The position numbers were made by a program, and so were the translations under genes. A stretch of DNA of 64,000 nt, taken from the NCBI RefSeq assembly GCF_900573985.1, contig NZ_UWOK01000001.1:1178001-1242000 (forward strand). The letters are read 5' to 3'. Of this stretch, positions 18,427 to 29,147 are shown piece after piece. Under the pieces are notes generated by a model. It did no database searches, was not told the origin of the DNA, and saw only the letters and a list, made by a program, of their open reading frames with translations. How positions within the stretch are numbered: the stretch's first letter is position 1; the number at the start of each line of letters is the position of its first letter. This DNA is from Campylobacter showae. GTDB taxonomy: Bacteria; Campylobacterota; Campylobacteria; Campylobacterales; Campylobacteraceae.

Positions 18427-19398
18427 ATGCAATTTTTCTCAAAGGCACATGTTTATGATTTTATGAGCAAGCGCTACATCGCGCTCGCCGTCTCTGCCGT
18501 GCTGTTTTTCGGTTCGCTTTTTTTGATGGCGACGAAAGGTTTTAACTACGGCATCGACTTTTCGGGCGGTACGCTCATTCAGGTGAAATACGATAGCGCG
18601 GTCTCGCTAGATAAAATTCGCGCGGCTTTAGCAAAAGACGAAGCCTATAAAAACGCCAGCGTTACGGAATTTGGCTCAGCGGAAGAAGTTACGATTAGAT
18701 TTTCGGGAGCAAACTCAAATTTAGGTAGCGACGTCGGAGCTAGCGTAGCCGAACTTTTAAAAGATACGGGTAAATTTGAGATCCGCCGTACGGACGTAGT
18801 CGGGCCTAAAGTCGGCGACGAGCTACGCGAAAAAGGCGTGATGGCGCTTGCGATCTCACTCGTGGGCATCTTGATCTACATCGCGTTTAGATTTGAGTGG
18901 AGATTTGCAATGGCGGCGGTGGCCTCGGAGATACACGACGTCGTGATCACGATGGGCGCGATCAGCTTTTTTGCTATCGACGTAAATTTGGACACTCTTG
19001 CGGCGATCCTTACGGTCGTAGGCTACTCGCTAAACGATACGATCATCGTCTTTGACCGTATCAGAGAAAATATCAAAACCAGCAAGAGCACGCATCTTGA
19101 TACGATAATAAACGAATCAGTCTCTGCGACGCTAACTAGAACGATACTCACCTCGGGCACCACGCTCATCACGGTCGTCGTGCTATTTTTGTTCGGCGGA
19201 GATATGATACACGGATTTTCTTTGGCGCTGATAGTGGGCATAGTCATCGGTACGCTTAGCTCGATATTCGTCGCTGCGCCTATGCTTTTGTGGTTTAAAT
19301 TTAGCGTGGAGAAATACCGCGCTATGGAAGCGGAAAAGGCGCGCGTACAAAGAGAGAAAGACAAGCAACGCGCGATGTTTGAAAAAGGCACTATATAA
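18427..19398 (+). CDS. secF: Protein translocase subunit SecF
   Basis: A 323-residue SecF with six membrane helices. GIDFSGGTLIQVK (about residues 39-51) is the family D1 motif, and TVVGYSLNDTIIVFDRIREN (about 197-216) is the D4 motif with the proton-relay aspartate region. The C-terminus is charged (EAEKARVQREKDKQRAMFEK). It pairs with SecD and ends the sec trio. The next small membrane gene begins 9 bases later. Confidence 0.97.
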   Translation: MQFFSKAHVYDFMSKRYIALAVSAVLFFGSLFLMATKGFNYGIDFSGGTLIQVKYDSAVSLDKIRAALAKDEAYKNASVTEFGSAEEVTIRFSGANSNLGSDVGASVAELLKDTGKFEIRRTDVVGPKVGDELREKGVMALAISLVGILIYIAFRFEWRFAMAAVASEIHDVVITMGAISFFAIDVNLDTLAAILTVVGYSLNDTIIVFDRIRENIKTSKSTHLDTIINESVSATLTRTILTSGTTLITVVVLFLFGGDMIHGFSLALIVGIVIGTLSSIFVAAPMLLWFKFSVEKYRAMEAEKARVQREKDKQRAMFEKGTI

Positions 19399-19407
19399 GG
19401 AGAAGCG

Positions 19408-19746
19408 ATGAACTGGGGCAAGGTTGTTTATATATTTTTCGCGCTTATGAGCCTGACGACGACGGCGGGGTTTTTGTACGATAAAAACGAGATTGCGCTA
19501 TTTGTGGCGGCGAGCGTAAACGTGATCTCGACGCTGCTAAAAATCGGCGTCAAAAACGTCTTTGCCGCCGAGCTTTTTGCTAGCTCGCTAGTGGCTGATT
19601 TGCACCTTATTCCGGCTTTTGTGCTACTTCAGGTAAACGGCAACGCGCACATGGCGTATTCGCTAACGATCGGCGCCGCGATAGCAAACGTCTTTTCTTT
19701 GGCGCTTGTTTTGGTCGAGTCCGGCAAGACGCAAGAAGAATTTTAG
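19408..19746 (+). CDS. Small membrane protein, DUF6394-like
   Basis: A 112-residue protein with three or four membrane helices (about 5-22, 27-48, 58-76, 84-105) and an acidic tail (ESGKTQEEF). A protein of this kind sits between secF and leuS in other Campylobacter; I recall it only as a conserved hypothetical, possibly DUF6394. An AAGGAGAAGCG site precedes the ATG. Its position directly after secDF suggests co-expression with export genes, but no function can be assigned. Confidence 0.8.
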   Translation: MNWGKVVYIFFALMSLTTTAGFLYDKNEIALFVAASVNVISTLLKIGVKNVFAAELFASSLVADLHLIPAFVLLQVNGNAHMAYSLTIGAAIANVFSLALVLVESGKTQEEF

Positions 19747-19754
19747 GAGTAAAA

Positions 19755-22226
19755 ATGAGTGAAATTTTAAAATACGAGCCGGCGAAAATAGAAAAAAAAT
19801 GGCAAGAAATTTGGAGTAAAAACGGCGAATTTGAGCCCAAAGACGACTATAGTCTGCCTAAAAAATATATCCTAAGCATGTTTCCGTATCCTAGCGGACG
19901 TATCCATATGGGACACGTGAGAAACTACACCATCGGCGATGCCTTGGCTCGCTACTACCGCAAGCGCGGCTACAACGTCCTTCATCCGATCGGCTTTGAT
20001 AGCTTCGGCATGCCTGCGGAAAATGCGGCGATAAAGCACAAAATCCATCCTAAAATTTGGACTTACGAAAATATAGACTACATGCGCGGAGAGCTTGAAA
20101 CGCTAGGACTTAGCTTTTCTAAAAAGCGCGAATTTGCGACGTCTGATCCGCTTTATACTAAATTTGAACAAGAATTTTTCATCAAAATGTACGAAAAAGG
20201 GCTGGTCTACCGCAAAAGCGCGGTCGTAAACTGGTGCGAATACGACCAAACCGTGCTTGCAAACGAGCAAGTCGAGGACGGATGCTGCTGGAGATGCGGT
20301 AACGCCGTGATCCAGCGCGAGCTACCTGGCTACTATCTAAAGATCACCGACTACGCGCAGGAGCTACTAGACGACCTAAAGCGCCTTGAGGGCAAATGGC
20401 CGTCTCAAGTGCTCACGATGCAGGAAAATTGGATCGGCAAGAGCTTTGGCTTGGAGTTTAAATTTGAGCTTGACGAGGAGTCGAAGCAAATTTTAGAAGG
20501 CGGCGACCAGATAGATGGCTTTGAGGTATTTACTACGCGCCCAGATACGATTTACGGCGTTAGCTATGCAGCCTTGGCGCCTGAGCATAAGATAGTAAAA
20601 AGACTACTTGACAGCGGTAAACTAGAGGCGAATAAAGCTGAGAGAATTAGAAAAATTTTAAATCAAAGTCCGAGAGAACGCCAAGCTAGCGAAAAAGACG
20701 GTCTATTTTTAGGCATCAACGTCCTGCATCCGCTAACCGGAGAAAAAGTGCCGGTTTGGGTGGCAAATTTCGTTTTAGCGGACTACGGTAGCGGCGCGGT
20801 TATGGCGGTGCCGGCTCACGATGAGCGCGACTATGAGTTTGCGAGTAAATTTGACCTACCTATAAAGTGGGTAGTTAAACCTGCGCAGGGCGAATTTGAG
20901 GGCGGCAAGGCGCTAACGGAATACGGAATATCTATAAATTCGCCACTCATAAACGGTCTTGGCAGCGAAGAGGCCAAACTAAAAATCATAGAAAAATTTG
21001 AAGCGGACAAGATCGGCAAACGCGTCGTAAATTTTAAGATCCGCGACTGGGGTATCTCTAGGCAGCGCTACTGGGGCGCTCCAATACCGATGGTGCACTG
21101 CAAGTGCTGTGGCGTCGTGCCTGAAAAGATCGAAAATCTGCCGGTGACGCTACCTGACGACGTGCAGATAACAGGCGAAGGAAATCCGCTCGATAAACAC
21201 GAGAGCTGGAAACACGTCAAATGCCCAAAATGCGGCGGTGAGGCTGTGCGCGAAACCGATACGATGGATACGTTTTTCGAGAGTAGCTGGTATTTTGCTA
21301 GATATGCGAGCGATGAAAAAACGTGGCAAGAACGCGCATTTGACGCTAAAAGCGTGAATTATTGGATGAATGTGGATCAGTACATCGGCGGTATCGAGCA
21401 TGCGATCTTACACCTGCTTTACGCGAGATTTTTCCAAAAGGCTTTGCGAGATCTAGGCTACCTCAGAGACGACGAGCCGTTTGAGCGCCTGCTTACTCAG
21501 GGCATGGTACTAAAAGACGGCAAAAAAATGAGTAAAAGCAAAGGCAACGTGGTCGATCCAGATGACATCATACATAAATACGGCGCCGATACGGCTAGGC
21601 TTTTTATCCTATTTGCCGCGCCTCCGCAAAAAGAGCTTGAGTGGAACGACAGTGCGGTCGAGGGCGCGTTTAGATTTATAAACCGCCTATACGAACGAAG
21701 CTCGGGCGTAAAAAGATGCATGCAAATCCCACAGATAACGCACGCAAATTTGAGCAAAGAAGAAAAATACGCGCGTATGAAGGTTTATGAAGCGCTTAAA
21801 AAATCAAACGACGTTTACGAGGAAAATTTTACGTTTAACACCCTAATCGCCGCCTGCATGGAGGCTCTAAATGCCGTAAACGCACAGGATAATCAGGACG
21901 TAACGACGGAAGCGTTTTTTATCATCTTAAATTTGCTAGAACCTATCGTGCCGCACGTCGCAAACGAGCTTAGTGAGAAGTTATTTGGCAGGGCAAATTT
22001 TGCTCCGATAACTATTTTGGACGAGGTTTTTGAAAAAGATAGCTTAAATTTGGCTATCACAGTTAACGGCAAGAGACGCGGCGAATTTGAAGCGCCGAGT
22101 AGCGCAGGCGATGACGAGGTTTTAGCTCTAGCTAGACAAAGTGCGGCTAAATGGCTAGAAGGAAAAGAAATAATAAAACAAATTTACGTGAACGGCAAAC
22201 TCGTAAATTTTGTAATAAAAGGCTAA
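19755..22226 (+). CDS. leuS: Leucyl-tRNA synthetase
   Basis: A complete 823-residue class I synthetase. The HIGH-type signature is [12 protein letters not shown] (about residues 46-57) and the KMSKS signature is [10 protein letters not shown] (about 592-601). The CP1 editing domain carries [11 protein letters not shown] and [12 protein letters not shown]. Two zinc-type cysteine sets (CCWRCG; CKCCG...CPKCGG) are visible. It charges tRNA-Leu. The gene is in the yajC operon direction, 8 bases after the small membrane gene and 3 bases before lptE. Confidence 0.98.
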   Translation: MSEILKYEPAKIEKKWQEIWSKNGEFEPKDDYSLPKKYILSMFPYPSGRIHMGHVRNYTIGDALARYYRKRGYNVLHPIGFDSFGMPAENAAIKHKIHPKIWTYENIDYMRGELETLGLSFSKKREFATSDPLYTKFEQEFFIKMYEKGLVYRKSAVVNWCEYDQTVLANEQVEDGCCWRCGNAVIQRELPGYYLKITDYAQELLDDLKRLEGKWPSQVLTMQENWIGKSFGLEFKFELDEESKQILEGGDQIDGFEVFTTRPDTIYGVSYAALAPEHKIVKRLLDSGKLEANKAERIRKILNQSPRERQASEKDGLFLGINVLHPLTGEKVPVWVANFVLADYGSGAVMAVPAHDERDYEFASKFDLPIKWVVKPAQGEFEGGKALTEYGISINSPLINGLGSEEAKLKIIEKFEADKIGKRVVNFKIRDWGISRQRYWGAPIPMVHCKCCGVVPEKIENLPVTLPDDVQITGEGNPLDKHESWKHVKCPKCGGEAVRETDTMDTFFESSWYFARYASDEKTWQERAFDAKSVNYWMNVDQYIGGIEHAILHLLYARFFQKALRDLGYLRDDEPFERLLTQGMVLKDGKKMSKSKGNVVDPDDIIHKYGADTARLFILFAAPPQKELEWNDSAVEGAFRFINRLYERSSGVKRCMQIPQITHANLSKEEKYARMKVYEALKKSNDVYEENFTFNTLIAACMEALNAVNAQDNQDVTTEAFFIILNLLEPIVPHVANELSEKLFGRANFAPITILDEVFEKDSLNLAITVNGKRRGEFEAPSSAGDDEVLALARQSAAKWLEGKEIIKQIYVNGKLVNFVIKG

Positions 22227-22229
22227 ATC

Positions 22230-22763
22230 GTGAAGATAAAAATTTTACTACTTTTGGCAACTTTCATCTTGGTTGGATGTGGTTATAAGCCCGTCTCAAA
22301 GATTACGAACGACATAATGGGCGACCGTGTATACGTAAATGTGCTAATAAGCAAAGAAGAGCCTAAAAACAGCGTTTGGATCAAAGATAGCGTACTAGAG
22401 GGTATCGTAACAAGGCTAGGCAAGCGCATGAGCTACGATAAAAACGAGCCTACGGCGATAACCGTCTCGATCAAATCGCTTAACTACCAAGCGCTATTAT
22501 ATGATGAAAACGGCTATGTGACGTCGTATAAGGCGATACTAACGCTCAATTTCGACACCAAGTTAAAAGGCGGCAAGATACTATCGGTGACTACTTCTGG
22601 CGAGCACGACTTTACCGTTTCGCAAAAGGTAAGGGATACTAGATTTGCCGACGGCGTTATCAGTGAGAGCGAAAAATACAACGCCATAAAAGAGGCTTCG
22701 CAGGAGGCTTTTGACGAATATATCGCCGTGCTTGCGGTAAAAGGGCTAAAAAATGGCGACTAG
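22230..22763 (+). CDS. lptE: LPS assembly lipoprotein LptE
   Basis: A 177-residue lipoprotein starting at GTG, with a signal peptide and the lipobox LVGC (Cys16). Its position after leuS is the conserved position of lptE in Campylobacter and many other bacteria. LptE plugs and helps fold LptD, the outer-membrane channel for lipooligosaccharide. Sequence conservation of LptE is low, so the name rests largely on size, lipobox and synteny. The gene overlaps the following GGDEF gene by 11 bases. Confidence 0.85.
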   Translation: MKIKILLLLATFILVGCGYKPVSKITNDIMGDRVYVNVLISKEEPKNSVWIKDSVLEGIVTRLGKRMSYDKNEPTAITVSIKSLNYQALLYDENGYVTSYKAILTLNFDTKLKGGKILSVTTSGEHDFTVSQKVRDTRFADGVISESEKYNAIKEASQEAFDEYIAVLAVKGLKNGD

Positions 22764-24288
22764 CGTCAGCCAAGTCATAAAAGAATCTATCCAGACCATG
22801 AAAGAGCGCGGGCTCATGCTAACTCCGGATAACTACGCCGAGGTTTTTTGCGAGATAGCGAAAAAAAACGGCGTAATAGTGCCTGATTGTCAGAAGCTTG
22901 AAAAATACTCGGCTCGCCTAAACGATGAGCTTAAGGCGCAACTAAAACAAAAAAACGTAAGAAACTTGGACGAGCTTTTTGCTTTTATGGCGGCTAGGCT
23001 AAATTCGCCCGGGCTTGCCGAGTATCCAAAACTAATAAATGCGCTCGTAGCTATGAATAAAAAGGTTTTTCAGGCCGTAGCTTCGTTGCATAATAAAAAT
23101 GCTAAAAATTTAGCCGAAGCAAGCTCGGAAGCTCTAAATAGAAGACTAGATGCGCAAGCTATAGATAGAATAAAAGATAAATGGTTCGATTTTTTAACTG
23201 ATTACGACGATAGTTTTTTGAAAAGATTGGGCGTTTACGGTGTTAAAAATTTTAGCGACTTAAAAGATATCGTTGCTGAGCTTGAGGATGTTTTGACGAA
23301 AGAGCAGGCTTGCGAAAAACTAGTCCCGCTCATATCGGATATGCTAAGACCTTCTATCACCGATAAAATCGACGGCGAAATAGAAAAAGTAAATAAAGTT
23401 TTAAAAGGCGATCCAAATCTTCTGGAGGATTTTGCTACTAGAAAAAATATAGAAATTTTGACCAAAAAGCGTATCGAACTTGATAGGGCCGAGATTTCTA
23501 CGAAAGTCGGATCGCTGGATAAGGTTTTGGACGGTATAAACGATCAAATAGCAAGCCTGATCAGCAGTTCTTCTAAAAGTTCAAGCCAGATGCAGTTTAT
23601 CAAAAACGATCTAAATTCGATAAATTTAAACGAAGATAGTTTCGAGGGGATCAGGGATAAGTTAAAAAATATCGCCGATACCCTGGACGTCGAGGTTAAA
23701 CAATTGGGCGAGCAGATGCTAAGCGATCAGCAAACTATACAAGAACTACAAGCTAAAGTTAGCAGGCTAGAAGTAGAGTTAGAAAGCGCGAAAGCCGAGA
23801 GTAAAGAGGATTTTTTAACTAAAACAGCGACTAAAAAAGCGTTAATGGAAGAGCTTGGGCGTTTAGAGATTGATTTTTTACAACAAAATGCCGACTATGC
23901 CGTGTGTTTTTTTGACATAGATCATTTTAAAAATATAAACGATATATACGGGCACGACGCCGGCGACGTAATAATAGCAAGCGTAGGAAAAACTCTTAGG
24001 GGTAACTCTAGGGAAGTCGATTTCGTAGCTAGATACGGCGGCGAGGAGTTTGTGGTTTTGTTGCCGGGGTTTGATATAGCACAGAGTATAGAGTTTGCGG
24101 ACAAGGTGCGCGATGTGCTAAAAAACTCCAAATTTTTATACAAAGACGAGCGCATTAGCGTTACGGTGAGTTGCGGCGTTGCGATACGCAGCCAAAATCA
24201 AAGCCAAGCAGCCGTACTAGAAGCTTCGGATAAAATGCTATACCAGGCTAAGCAAAACGGCAGAGATCAGGTAATGCCTAAAATTTAA
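22753..24288 (+). CDS. Diguanylate cyclase (GGDEF domain) with helical N-terminus
   Basis: A 511-residue soluble protein. Residues 1-330 are helical, with a coiled coil at about 255-355 and no sensor domain I recognise. Residues about 360-505 are a GGDEF domain with an intact active site GGEEF (429-433), FFDIDHFKNINDIYGH, and the inhibitory I-site REVD five residues before GGEEF. It should make cyclic di-GMP and be feedback-inhibited by it. It overlaps lptE by 11 bases and its last base is the first base of folC, so it is embedded in the housekeeping operon. No membrane segment is present. Confidence 0.93.
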   Translation: MATSVSQVIKESIQTMKERGLMLTPDNYAEVFCEIAKKNGVIVPDCQKLEKYSARLNDELKAQLKQKNVRNLDELFAFMAARLNSPGLAEYPKLINALVAMNKKVFQAVASLHNKNAKNLAEASSEALNRRLDAQAIDRIKDKWFDFLTDYDDSFLKRLGVYGVKNFSDLKDIVAELEDVLTKEQACEKLVPLISDMLRPSITDKIDGEIEKVNKVLKGDPNLLEDFATRKNIEILTKKRIELDRAEISTKVGSLDKVLDGINDQIASLISSSSKSSSQMQFIKNDLNSINLNEDSFEGIRDKLKNIADTLDVEVKQLGEQMLSDQQTIQELQAKVSRLEVELESAKAESKEDFLTKTATKKALMEELGRLEIDFLQQNADYAVCFFDIDHFKNINDIYGHDAGDVIIASVGKTLRGNSREVDFVARYGGEEFVVLLPGFDIAQSIEFADKVRDVLKNSKFLYKDERISVTVSCGVAIRSQNQSQAAVLEASDKMLYQAKQNGRDQVMPKI

Positions 24289-25442
24289 TGAAACTCGAAT
24301 ATTTTTTAGAAAACAAACCCCTTTTTTACAAGGAAATCAACCGCGCGCGCATGCCGAATGCCTTTAAATTCGTGCAGGGCGCGTTTAAAATACCAAAAAT
24401 CATCCATCTTATCGGCACGAACGGTAAGGGTAGCACGGGGCGATTTTTAGCGCAAATGCTCGCGCGCGGTCATAGCGTCGGCCACTATACGAGCCCGCAT
24501 ATTTTCGAGTTTCGCGAGAGATTTTGGATGAACGGCGCCGTAGCTAGCGCGGACGCGCTCGAGACGGCTCACGAGAAGCTGATTAAAATTTTGCCCCCCG
24601 AGGTCGCGCGTTCGCTTTCGTATTTCGAGTACGCGACGTTGCTTTGCGCTCCGCTTTTTGAGGGGTGCGACTTTTTCGTTTGCGAGGCTGGCGTAGGCGG
24701 CGAATTTGACGCTACGAACGTGTTTGACAAGCGCCTTAGCCTCTTTACTCCGATCGGTTTTGACCACACGGCGCTGCTGGGCGATACGCTAGAGCGGATC
24801 GCGACGACTAAATTTAACGCGATGGCGGACGTTGCTTTGATAAATGATGATATGAGCGAGCTTTGCGCCAGTATCGCGCGAAAAATCGCCGATAAAAAAG
24901 GTGCGACGCTCAAATTCGCTTCCCAAAATTTGACCAACGAGGATAAAAACGAGATTAAAATTTACGCGGAGAAATTCGGCTTGCCCAAGTTTTTGCGCTC
25001 AAATTTGACTCTTAGCTCTTCGGCGTTTAAGGAGCTTGGATTTAGCTTAAATTTATCAAATTTAGGCGCGCTAGATCTAAGCGGACGCTGCGAAAAGATC
25101 GCGCCAAACGTAACGATCGACGTCGGACACAATGAGATGGCGGCGCAAGCCCTAGCTAAAAAATTTGAGGGCAAAAAGCTAAATTTGATCTTTAACGCCT
25201 TTGCGGACAAGGACATAAAAGCCGTCATAAAGGCGATCAGGCCAATCGTCAAAAAGACCTACATCATCGAGTACGAGACGCCGGGCCGCGAGCTTGCGAC
25301 GGAGCAGGTGAAAGAGGCTTTGCGCCAGCTAGATATTGAGTTTGCGGACTTTACGGACGTGCGTGCGGACGAGGAGTATCTGGCGTTCGGGTCGTTTTAC
25401 CTCGTGGAAGCCTTCTTAAAAAGGTACCGCGGTGCAAAGTGA
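24288..25442 (+). CDS. folC: Bifunctional folylpolyglutamate/dihydrofolate synthase
   Basis: A 384-residue Mur-ligase-family enzyme that adds glutamate to dihydropteroate and folates. The ATP loop IGTNGKGSTGRF is at about residues 42-53. The HYTSPHIFEFRERFWMNG substrate loop (about 65-82) and the central GFDHTALLGDTLERIATTK motif are present. IDVGHNEMAAQAL marks the C-terminal domain. It is somewhat shorter than E. coli FolC (422). The start overlaps the GGDEF stop and its end overlaps mfd by 11 bases. Confidence 0.93.
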   Translation: MKLEYFLENKPLFYKEINRARMPNAFKFVQGAFKIPKIIHLIGTNGKGSTGRFLAQMLARGHSVGHYTSPHIFEFRERFWMNGAVASADALETAHEKLIKILPPEVARSLSYFEYATLLCAPLFEGCDFFVCEAGVGGEFDATNVFDKRLSLFTPIGFDHTALLGDTLERIATTKFNAMADVALINDDMSELCASIARKIADKKGATLKFASQNLTNEDKNEIKIYAEKFGLPKFLRSNLTLSSSAFKELGFSLNLSNLGALDLSGRCEKIAPNVTIDVGHNEMAAQALAKKFEGKKLNLIFNAFADKDIKAVIKAIRPIVKKTYIIEYETPGRELATEQVKEALRQLDIEFADFTDVRADEEYLAFGSFYLVEAFLKRYRGAK

Positions 25443-28389
25443 GGTTTTTGAGTATTTTTTAAACGGAGGCGATGCGCAGCTGCTCGTCTGCGAGGACGAT
25501 AAGGAGGCTATCGCGGCTCTTAGCGCGGCGGAATTTGCCGGGCTTAAGGTCTTTAGATTGCCCGATTTTAGAGCGCGCGAGGGTGATGATCTGCGCAGCT
25601 TTAGCGCCGAGCTTTTCGAGCTATCATCCGAGTTAGCCAAATTTTACGAATTCGAGGGCAAAAAGCTCCTCATCAGCCCCGTTTGCACGGTTCTAAACAA
25701 ACTTCCGGGCAAAAAACATCTACAAAAGCTAACGCTAAATTTCGGCGATAAAATCGATCCAAAAGAGCTAACCCAAAAGCTACTGCGCTTTGGCTACGAG
25801 GCGGTGGGTATCGTGGAGAGCGAGGGCGAGTTTTGCGTTCGCGGCGAGATTATAGATATTTTTTGCGTCGGCGCGCAGGAGCCAAACCGCATTTTGCTAT
25901 TTGACGATGAGATAGAGAGTATCAGGCACTACAGCACGCAGACGCAAATTTCAAACAAAACCGAACTAAAAAGCGTTGAAATTTCGCCTTTTATCGCGGC
26001 TCTGGGCGAGGCCGAGTTTAAAAAAACCTCCGAAAAAATAAAAGATATGCAAACGGACGCGCTAATCAGCGACCTAAAGACGCTCGGATTTTGGGCGATA
26101 GATGGATTTATCGACTATACGCGCGAATTTAAAACGGTTTTAACGAAAAAATTTGACGACTTTGAGCGGGATCTAGGCGATGTGGCAAATTTGCCAGTAT
26201 TGCCCGCAGCTAAAGTTTATAAAGACTTAAGCGTAACTTTAAACGCCGATTTTTTCGAGCTAAATAAAAATAAAAAAATCAAGGTTTTAGCGCGCAACGA
26301 GGGTCTTTTTAACGCATTAAATTTAAGCGAATACAAAAACGTCGAGTTCGTGCAAACCGAAGCGGCGTTAAATTTGGTCTCACCAAGTGAAATCATCGTA
26401 TCGCTAAACAAATTTGAAAAGAAAAAGCGCGCCAAAAAACCGAGTCTAGCGATCGACGAGCTAAAGGCGGGCGACTACGTCGTGCACGAGGAGTACGGCA
26501 TCGGCAAATTTACGGGGCTTGAAAAGCTAACGGTGCTAGGCAGGACGCGCGAGTTCGTCGTGATCGTTTATCAAAACGAGGATAAGCTGCTTTTGCCCGT
26601 CGAGCATTTAAATTTGATCGACAGATACGTCGCGGGTAGCGGCAGTATCGCGGTTTTAGACCGCCTGGGCAAGGCAAATTTTGCCAAGATAAAAGAAAAA
26701 GTTAGAGCCAAGCTTTTCGTAATCGCGTCAAAGATTATTTCACTAGCTGCCCAGCGCGAGCTAATCCGCGGCGAAATCATCGAAAAAGACGATGCGGAGT
26801 ATCTAAATTTCTTGCAAAACGCGGGCTTTGCCTACACGAGAGATCAGGAGCGCGCATCAAGCGACATCGCAAACGACCTAAAAAGCGGCAAGGTGATGGA
26901 TAGGTTGCTTAGCGGCGATGTGGGATTCGGTAAAACCGAGGTTGCTATGAACGCGATATTTAAATGCGTAAAATCGGGCTTTCAGGCGCTATTTTTCGTG
27001 CCGACGACGCTTCTTAGTTCGCAACATTTTAAAAGCCTAAAAGAGCGGCTGGGCAAATTTGACGTTAGCGTCTTTAAACTTGACCGTTTCACGAGCGCAA
27101 AGGAAAAAGTGGCTGCGGTTAAGGCGCTGGAGGCGGGACAGCCTTGCGTTTGCGTGGGTACGCACTCGCTTTTATCGGTTAAGCCGTCAAATTTAGGCCT
27201 CATCATCATTGATGAGGAGCATAAATTCGGCGTCAAGCAAAAAGAAAAACTAAAAGAAATTTCAAGCGCCTCGCACGTGCTATCTATGAGCGCAACCCCG
27301 ATACCGCGCAGCCTAAATATGGCGCTTTCAAGCGTCAAGGGCTATTCCGTCCTACAAACTCCGCCAAGCTCGCGCCTAGACGTGCGAACCAGCGTGCGCG
27401 AGTGGGACGAAAAGGCGGTAAAAGAGGCCATCATGCGCGAACTGCGCCGCGGCGGGCAAATTTTTTATATCCACAACCACATCGCCACGATGCCTCAAGC
27501 AAAAAAGCAAATTTTAGACATCATGCCAAATTTACGCATCCTCACGCTGCACTCCAAGATCGACGCCAAAACGACCGAAGAGGAGATGATGAAGTTTGAA
27601 AACGGCGAATACGACGTGCTGCTAAGCACTAGTATCGTAGAAAGCGGCATCCATCTGCCAAACGTAAACACCATCATCATCGAGGGCGCGAATAAATTCG
27701 GTATCGCAGACTTGCATCAGCTACGCGGACGCGTCGGCAGGAGCGACAAGCAGGCGTATTGCTACTTCCTGGTCGAAGACAAAAACGCCCTAAGCGCGGA
27801 CGCGCTAAAACGCCTAGTCGCGCTTGAGAGCAACTCGTTTTTGGGCTCGGGCAGCGTGCTAGCCTACCATGATCTGGAAATCAGAGGCGGCGGCAACCTG
27901 GTGGGCGAAGCTCAAAGCGGCCATATCGAGGCGATCGGCTACTCGCTCTACATCAAAATGCTCGAAGAAGAGATAAATAAACTGCTAAATAAAGAGAGCT
28001 TTGAAAGCGCAAAAATCGATCTGAAACTCAGCATAAACGCGTTTTTAAACTCGGAGTTTATCGGCGAGGATAGGCTGCGTCTGGAGCTTTATAGACGGCT
28101 TAGCAAGTGCAAAGAGGTGGCCGAGGTTTACGGGATAGAGGGCGAGATCGAGGATAGATTCGGCAAGCCCGACATCTACACCAAGCAGTTTTTAAGTCTC
28201 ATTATAATTAAAATTTTAGCGATAAAAGCGGGCTTTAAAGCCATCTCAAATGCCGAGCAAAATATCGTACTAACCGCGCAAAACGGCGAGCAAACCAGGC
28301 TAAGATCAAAGAGCAAAGACGATGATGACGTGATAGAGGAGATCTTGATCTATCTTAGAAAACTAAACAAAGGACGGGCGGAAAAATGA
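25432..28389 (+). CDS. mfd: Transcription-repair coupling factor
   Basis: A 985-residue Mfd starting at GTG inside the end of folC. The N-terminal UvrB-homology module is shortened compared with E. coli Mfd (1148 residues). The RNA-polymerase-binding domain begins at LKAGDYVVHEEYGIGKF (about 343-359). The RecG-like motor has Walker A GDVGFGKTE (about 495-503), DEEH (593-596), SATPIPRSL and a motif VI region QLRGRVGRS. The C-terminal TRCF domain is present. Mfd removes stalled RNA polymerase and recruits UvrA to transcribed-strand lesions; uvrB is at 47900. Confidence 0.96.
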   Translation: MQSEVFEYFLNGGDAQLLVCEDDKEAIAALSAAEFAGLKVFRLPDFRAREGDDLRSFSAELFELSSELAKFYEFEGKKLLISPVCTVLNKLPGKKHLQKLTLNFGDKIDPKELTQKLLRFGYEAVGIVESEGEFCVRGEIIDIFCVGAQEPNRILLFDDEIESIRHYSTQTQISNKTELKSVEISPFIAALGEAEFKKTSEKIKDMQTDALISDLKTLGFWAIDGFIDYTREFKTVLTKKFDDFERDLGDVANLPVLPAAKVYKDLSVTLNADFFELNKNKKIKVLARNEGLFNALNLSEYKNVEFVQTEAALNLVSPSEIIVSLNKFEKKKRAKKPSLAIDELKAGDYVVHEEYGIGKFTGLEKLTVLGRTREFVVIVYQNEDKLLLPVEHLNLIDRYVAGSGSIAVLDRLGKANFAKIKEKVRAKLFVIASKIISLAAQRELIRGEIIEKDDAEYLNFLQNAGFAYTRDQERASSDIANDLKSGKVMDRLLSGDVGFGKTEVAMNAIFKCVKSGFQALFFVPTTLLSSQHFKSLKERLGKFDVSVFKLDRFTSAKEKVAAVKALEAGQPCVCVGTHSLLSVKPSNLGLIIIDEEHKFGVKQKEKLKEISSASHVLSMSATPIPRSLNMALSSVKGYSVLQTPPSSRLDVRTSVREWDEKAVKEAIMRELRRGGQIFYIHNHIATMPQAKKQILDIMPNLRILTLHSKIDAKTTEEEMMKFENGEYDVLLSTSIVESGIHLPNVNTIIIEGANKFGIADLHQLRGRVGRSDKQAYCYFLVEDKNALSADALKRLVALESNSFLGSGSVLAYHDLEIRGGGNLVGEAQSGHIEAIGYSLYIKMLEEEINKLLNKESFESAKIDLKLSINAFLNSEFIGEDRLRLELYRRLSKCKEVAEVYGIEGEIEDRFGKPDIYTKQFLSLIIIKILAIKAGFKAISNAEQNIVLTAQNGEQTRLRSKSKDDDDVIEEILIYLRKLNKGRAEK

Positions 28390-29147
28390 TAGACTGGAAC
28401 ACGACTGCCGCAGCGATTTATAGGCGTAAATTCGGCGCATTAAAAGGCGTGATAGACGTTGATTTTACGCAGCTTGACGGGCTTATCGGGATTGAAAAGC
28501 AAAAAGAAGAGCTCGTAGAAAATACGCGAAATTTTTTAGAAGGCAAGGGCGCAAATCACGCGATACTGTGGGGTGCGCGAGGCTGCGGTAAAAGCAGCCT
28601 GGTTAAGGCCGTTTTTACTAAATTTTACCCAGATGGCTTGCGGCTAATTGAGCTAAAAAACGACGAGCTGGAGATGATACCCGAGATCATTTACGAGATT
28701 AGGGATAGCAGTTTTAAATTTATCATTTTTTGCGACGACCTTAGCTTTGAGGCGGGAGACATGAGCTATAAATTTTTAAAACCCGTGCTTGAGGGCTCGA
28801 TCGAAAAGGCGCCTAAAAACGTGCTAGTCTACGCCACCTCAAACCGCCGCCACCTGATCAGCGAACTAAAAAGCGACAACGAGGGTGCAAAAGTCGGCGA
28901 GACGGAGCTGCACTATAGCGACGCGGTCGAAGAAAAGATCGCGCTTAGCGATAGATTCGGGCTTTGGCTCAGCTTTTATCAGGGCAGCTTTACGGACTAT
29001 CTAAAGATAGTTGATTTTTATTTTAAAGATTTCGTTGGCGACAGAGCCATGCTTCACGAGCTAGCTAAGCAATACGCACAGCTTCGCGCGAGCCGCTCTG
29101 GACGCACCGCGAGGCAGTTTTATCTGAGCTATAAAGATAAAATTTGA
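28386..29147 (+). CDS. AAA-type ATPase, DUF815 family
   Basis: A 253-residue ATPase of the DUF815 family. Walker A is GARGCGKSSL (about residues 63-72), Walker B is FIIFCDDLSFE, followed by YATSNRRHL as the sensor-1 segment. SRSGRTARQF near the C-terminus carries a sensor-2-type arginine region. The function of the family is unknown; members resemble DnaA/Cdc6-type P-loop ATPases. It overlaps mfd by 4 bases and shares its TGATG junction with the next gene, so it belongs to the same operon, as in C. jejuni. Confidence 0.88.
   Translation: MIDWNTTAAAIYRRKFGALKGVIDVDFTQLDGLIGIEKQKEELVENTRNFLEGKGANHAILWGARGCGKSSLVKAVFTKFYPDGLRLIELKNDELEMIPEIIYEIRDSSFKFIIFCDDLSFEAGDMSYKFLKPVLEGSIEKAPKNVLVYATSNRRHLISELKSDNEGAKVGETELHYSDAVEEKIALSDRFGLWLSFYQGSFTDYLKIVDFYFKDFVGDRAMLHELAKQYAQLRASRSGRTARQFYLSYKDKI

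Noticed and set aside
24447..25640. Long antisense frames within folC and mfd
   Set aside because: Shadow frames caused by codon bias; the sense genes are complete and conserved.
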